Below are positions 12,558 through 15,634 of a stretch of 15,634 bases of DNA, one piece after another; positions within the stretch are counted from its first letter, which is position 1, and each line of letters opens with the position of its first letter. The notes below the pieces were generated by a model that was given only the letters and a program-made list of their open reading frames with translations, did not search any database and was not told the origin of the DNA. Both the position numbers and the translations under genes were made by a program. Source of the stretch: JAFAVZ01 sp036009105 (GTDB taxonomy: Bacteria > Acidobacteriota > Thermoanaerobaculia > Gp7-AA8); the NCBI GenBank assembly GCA_036009105.1, contig DASYMJ010000085.1:1-15634 (forward strand), written 5' to 3'.

Positions 12558-13805
12558 TCAGGCCACGCCTCCGAACAGCACCGTGCGCACGCGCTCGCCG
12601 GCCGCGGCCGCGGTGACGCCCTGCTCCAGGATGGCCAGCCCGTTCGCGCCGAGCATCGACGTGGAGACGCCCGAGCCCTGCGCGCGCATCACGATCGCGA
12701 CCAGCTCGCCATCCACCGCCGAAACGCGCACGCGCAGATAGGTGCGCCGGTCGCCGCGCGCGCTGAGCGGCTCCTGCAGGCGCGCCAGCACGATGGGCGG
12801 CAGCAGCCCGCTCGTGCGCCCCATCGCCTTCCGCAGCGACGGCGCCACGAAGAGGAGGAACGCGACCATGGACGATACCGGATTGCCGGGCAGGCCGAAG
12901 TAGAGCCGGCCGCGCAAGCGCGAGAGGACGACCGGCTTGCCCGGCTTCATGGCGATGCGCCAGAACTTCGTCTCCGCGCCGAGGGCGTCCAAGGCGTCTT
13001 TGACGAAATCGAACGCGCCGACCGAGACGCCGCCCGAGGACAGCACGAAGTCGCAGTCGAGCGCGGCCTCGATGGCCGCGATCGTCGCCTCCCGCTCGTC
13101 CGGCACGATACCGAGGACTCGCGGCTCGCCGCCGTTCTCGCGCACGAGGGCGGCGAGGGCATAGGCGTTCGAGTTCACCACCTTGCCCCGCCCGCGCGGC
13201 TGATCGATGGCGACGAGCTCGTCGCCGGTGGAGAGGATGGCAACGGTCGGCCGCCGCGAAACGAGCACCCGCGTTTTCTGCACACCGGCCAGGACACCGA
13301 TCTCCGCGGCCCCGATCGGCGAGCCCGCGCGCAGCACGAGCGAGCCCGCCACCATGTCTTCGCCGCACCGCCGCACATTCGTGCCCGCCGTCAAGGGCTG
13401 CGAAACCTGCACGACAGACGAGCCGCCGTCGGTAATCTCCACCTGGGCAACGGCGTCGGCGCCCAGAGGCAACAAGGCGCCGGTCATGATCCGGATTGCC
13501 GTGCCCGCTTCCACGCGCAACGTGGCGATGCGTCCCGCCGGCACATCCTCGATCACCCGCAGCGGGCCCGGCACATCGGCGGCGCGCACGGCATAGCCGT
13601 CCATCGCGCTGTTGTCGCCTTCCGGCACGTCGAACGGCGCCGCGACGTCCTCCCGCAGCACGAGCCCCTGCGCGTCCGCGAGCGGCACCTCTTCCGCGTC
13701 CAGCAGGCCGACTTCCGCCAGCACCTGCTCCTGCGCCTCCTCGACGCTCAGCATCCGGTCGCCGGCCCGAGGCTTCTGGAACGACTCCGCCACGGGCAGA
13801 ATCAT
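12558..13805 (-). CDS. moeA: Molybdopterin molybdenumtransferase MoeA
   Basis: A 415-residue MoeA, the enzyme that inserts molybdate into adenylylated molybdopterin to make molybdenum cofactor. Family motifs are intact: DVPEGDNSAMDGYAVRA (59-75, D69), RIMTGALLPLGADAV, RRCGEDM (D150), IVPDERE (D236), LSSGGVSVGAFDFVK (D266) and YFGLPGNPVSSMV near 302-314. I start it at the ATG at 13805, giving a 17-residue extension before MLSVEEA; the Met at residue 18 is an alternative start and closer to the classical N-terminus. GGTGGAG lies about 13 nt upstream. No other molybdenum-cofactor gene is visible, so it may serve molybdoenzymes encoded elsewhere. It follows the ABC substrate-binding gene by 59 nt on the same strand. 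Confidence 0.95.
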   Translation of the reverse strand: MILPVAESFQKPRAGDRMLSVEEAQEQVLAEVGLLDAEEVPLADAQGLVLREDVAAPFDVPEGDNSAMDGYAVRAADVPGPLRVIEDVPAGRIATLRVEAGTAIRIMTGALLPLGADAVAQVEITDGGSSVVQVSQPLTAGTNVRRCGEDMVAGSLVLRAGSPIGAAEIGVLAGVQKTRVLVSRRPTVAILSTGDELVAIDQPRGRGKVVNSNAYALAALVRENGGEPRVLGIVPDEREATIAAIEAALDCDFVLSSGGVSVGAFDFVKDALDALGAETKFWRIAMKPGKPVVLSRLRGRLYFGLPGNPVSSMVAFLLFVAPSLRKAMGRTSGLLPPIVLARLQEPLSARGDRRTYLRVRVSAVDGELVAIVMRAQGSGVSTSMLGANGLAILEQGVTAAAAGERVRTVLFGGVA

Positions 13806-13864
13806 AGCCGCGACACTCCACCCCAGACGTGCTTCGTCGTGCAGGCGCTCCGCCGGCGCGGCCG

Positions 13865-14707
13865 CTAACGCTTGCCGAGGAACTCGCGGACCACTTCCGC
13901 CACGTCGCGCTTCTTGCCGTCCACCTCGTAGTTGAGGCGGCGCATCGTCGCGTCGTCGATCGACTCGCCGAGCGACTCGAATGCGCGCGAGGCGGCGCGG
14001 CACTTCTCGTCCGCGTCCTTGCGATAGACGACGGCCGCGTCGTACTGCGGGAAGAAGTGGCGGTCATCTTCCAGGGCGACGAGTCCGAGGGAGGAGATCA
14101 GGCCGTCCGTCGAATTGCCGGCGATGAGGTCGACCTCGTTCGAGGCCAGCGCCTTGTAGGTGAGGCCGAGGTCCATCGTCTTCGGCGGCTTGGTGAAGTT
14201 GAGGCCGTAGGCGCGCTGCAGGCCGGGCCAGCCGTCCGGACGCTCCACGAACTCGTAGCCGAAGCCGGGCTGATAGGTGGCGGCGACGCCGGCCAGATCG
14301 GACACCCTGGCGAGATGATGCTGCTGCGCCTCCACGCCGCGCACGATCATGGCGAACGTGTTGTTGAAGCCGAGGCGCGGGCCCCAGTGGATGCCTTTGC
14401 GGTCGTAGGCGCCGACGAGGTTCGCGTGCGGGTCCTTCAGGATCGCGGAGAGCGCGGTGCCGGAGTACTCAACGTAAGCATCGATCTGCCCCGCGTTGAT
14501 CGCGCCGTCGCAGACGAACGTGCCGCCCATGTTCAGCTTCCGGTCGACGGCGCATTTCTGCGCCTCGAGCTTCTGGGCCAGCAGCTCGCCGAGGATGACC
14601 GACTCGGTGAAGTTCTTCGAGCCGACCACGATGGGCCGCTTCGAGCCGCGGTCGCAGGCGGCAAACAGCAGGAGGACCCCCAGTAAAGTACAGAGCAGCT
14701 TCTTCAT
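13865..14707 (-). CDS. Substrate-binding lipoprotein of a quaternary-amine-type ABC importer
   Basis: A 280-residue binding protein of the OpuAC/OpuCC/OsmF (QAT) group. The lipoprotein signal ends LLLFAAC with Cys18. The mature start VVGSKNFTESVILGELLAQ (27-45) is the family signature, and DAYVEYSGTAL (76-86) and AGNSTDGLI are further conserved pieces around the ligand cleft. Members bind glycine betaine, choline, carnitine or proline betaine, or sometimes unrelated small ligands (OsmF-like). The cation-binding aromatic cage cannot be confirmed by eye. The ATG overlaps the permease stop (ATGA), so the two are translationally coupled. Two Cys residues in the mature part (C52, C66) could form a disulfide. 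Confidence 0.9.
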   Translation of the reverse strand: MKKLLCTLLGVLLLFAACDRGSKRPIVVGSKNFTESVILGELLAQKLEAQKCAVDRKLNMGGTFVCDGAINAGQIDAYVEYSGTALSAILKDPHANLVGAYDRKGIHWGPRLGFNNTFAMIVRGVEAQQHHLARVSDLAGVAATYQPGFGYEFVERPDGWPGLQRAYGLNFTKPPKTMDLGLTYKALASNEVDLIAGNSTDGLISSLGLVALEDDRHFFPQYDAAVVYRKDADEKCRAASRAFESLGESIDDATMRRLNYEVDGKKRDVAEVVREFLGKR

Positions 14708-15318
14708 TGGCGGATGAGCATACGCTCGACGCCGCTGAGCACGACATCGGCGAGCAGCGCCAGCGCGGCGGCCGGCAGCGCGCCGGCCAGGATGAGGCGC
14801 GTGTCGACCATGGCCACGCCGCGGAAGATGAACGTGCCGAGGCCGCCGCCGCCCACCGCGGCGGCAATGGTGGCCACGGCGATTCCGACCACCGTCGCGA
14901 TGCGCACGCCGGCCACGATGGTCGGCATGGCCAGCGGCAGCTCCACCTGCGTGAGCAGCTGGCGCGGCGTGAGACCGAGAGCGATGCCGGCGTCGCGCAC
15001 CACCGGATCGACACCGCGGATGCCGGTGAACGTATTGCGCACGATGGGCAGCAGCGAATAGAGGATGAGCGCCACGATCGCCGTGCGCATGCCGATGCCG
15101 CCGATGAAGGGGACCGGAATCAGGAAGCCGAAGAGCGCGAGCGAAGGGATGGTCTGGATCGCGTCGATGATGCGCAGCACGACGCGCGATGCGCCCGCGT
15201 GGCGGGTGCACCAGATCGCGAGCGGGATGCCGATGGCGATGGCCACGACCACCGCCACCAGGACGATCAGCACGTGCTCGCCGGTCATGCGGGCGATCTC
15301 TCCCGCCAGCCCGTTCAT
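14704..15318 (-). CDS. ABC transporter permease, quaternary-amine type
   Basis: A 204-residue inner-membrane permease with about five or six transmembrane helices. The coupling (EAA) loop is RDAGIALGLTPRQLLTQVELPLAMP at about 108-132, which docks on the ATPase, and QTIPSLALFGFLIP at 55-68 is typical of the OpuCB/OpuCD/YehW group. Only one permease is in the window; such transporters may use a homodimer or a second permease gene upstream of the window. ATGA overlaps link it to the ATPase gene before it and the binding-protein gene after it. Confidence 0.92.
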   Translation of the reverse strand: MNGLAGEIARMTGEHVLIVLVAVVVAIAIGIPLAIWCTRHAGASRVVLRIIDAIQTIPSLALFGFLIPVPFIGGIGMRTAIVALILYSLLPIVRNTFTGIRGVDPVVRDAGIALGLTPRQLLTQVELPLAMPTIVAGVRIATVVGIAVATIAAAVGGGGLGTFIFRGVAMVDTRLILAGALPAAALALLADVVLSGVERMLIRQ

Positions 15319-15634
15319 GCGGTGCCCGCCGGCAACGTCGCGCTGGCGACGAACTGCCGCACCAGCGGCAACTTCTGCTGCGTGAACTCGCGCGACGGCG
15401 CATCGACCACGATGCGGCCGCCATCGAACAGGATGATCCGCTCCGCCACGCGCAACGCCTCGGCCAGGTCGTGGGTGACGAAGACGATGGTGGCGTCCGA
15501 CCCGAGCGCGCGGAAGGCGTCCTGCAGCTCGCGCCGCACGATCGGATCGAGCGCGCCGAACGGCTCGTCGCAGAGGAGGATGGAGGGATTGGTCACCATC
15601 GCCCGGGCGATGCCGACGCGCTGCTGCTCGCCGC
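15315..15634 (-). CDS. ABC transporter ATP-binding protein, 5' part outside the window
   Basis: The C-terminal 105 or so codons of an ABC ATPase; the frame runs off the right edge. The window starts within the signature motif (GEQQRVGIARA), followed by Walker B ILLCDEPFGALDP, and the switch histidine in FVTHDLAEALRVAERI. The Walker A motif must lie beyond the edge. It ends after a short tail with no visible CBS domains, unlike some OpuCA/ProV ATPases that carry two. The TGA overlaps the permease ATG. It powers the importer encoded by the next two genes. Confidence 0.93.
   Translation of the reverse strand, partial: GEQQRVGIARAMVTNPSILLCDEPFGALDPIVRRELQDAFRALGSDATIVFVTHDLAEALRVAERIILFDGGRIVVDAPSREFTQQKLPLVRQFVASATLPAGTA

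Noticed and set aside
13806..14003. 66-residue N-terminal extension of MoeA
   Set aside because: It would overlap the binding-protein gene and is Arg-rich without similarity to MoeA; the ATG at 13805 gives a normal length.
12538..14067. Upstream extension of the DUF218 frame through moeA
   Set aside because: The frame stays open only because of GC-rich codon bias; moeA is unambiguous here, and the DUF218 protein has its own GTG at 12537.
14708..15424. N-terminal extension of the substrate-binding protein
   Set aside because: It is out of frame with the permease and ATPase genes that occupy this DNA; the lipoprotein signal begins at 14707.

Overview
The window is GC-rich, densely packed bacterial DNA with almost no intergenic space. 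The best clue to its origin is a tandem pair of secreted proteins with the architecture known as the 'VWFA-related Acidobacterial domain'. A lipoprotein sulfatase/phosphotransferase-like enzyme fused to TPRs and the tail of what looks like a TonB-dependent receptor fit the same picture. I read it as an Acidobacteriota chromosome, probably an uncultured or environmental lineage. This is inferred from protein families, not from a marker gene.

Left part (1-6319). A convergent junction at the left edge holds a receptor C-terminal fragment (+), a palindromic repeat pair and the end of a sulfatase-fold/TPR lipoprotein gene (-). The junction carries an imperfect duplication with a 230-bp offset. Leftward genes then follow in reverse order: the TPR lipoprotein (2285-273), a YfcE-like metallophosphoesterase (2778-2293), an intergenic heptamer repeat, and two tandem VWFA-related paralogs (4571-2856 and 6319-4574).

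Middle (6361-9709, + strand). A secreted SnoaL-like/amidohydrolase fusion, an unknown 85-residue protein and a secreted M20 metallopeptidase-like amidohydrolase. The two hydrolases suggest breakdown of amides or peptides outside the cytoplasm. The M20 gene meets a leftward 2,4-dienoyl-CoA-reductase-type SDR tail to tail with overlapping stop codons. Upstream of the SDR is a PIN-domain toxin with a small candidate antitoxin (11111-10531).

Right part (11152-15634). A copper-binding CusF-like lipoprotein and a PilZ-like protein form a two-gene + strand unit. On the - strand, reading from the right edge, are a quaternary-amine-type ABC importer (ATPase cut by the window, permease, substrate-binding lipoprotein, joined by ATGA overlaps), then moeA and a DUF218/YdcF-like gene whose end runs antisense into the PilZ gene.

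Several first genes have a TANNNT hexamer 6-9 nt before the start codon, which suggests leaderless transcripts. I see no CRISPR array, rRNA, tRNA, transposase or phage gene. The window is mostly ordinary chromosome. The points most worth checking are the left-edge duplication, the leaderless promoter pattern, the PIN module with an unfamiliar partner, the threonine-type sulfatase-fold lipoprotein and the long antisense overlap at 11917-12044. No stretch over 300 bases lacks a gene; the largest non-coding area is around 1-272.
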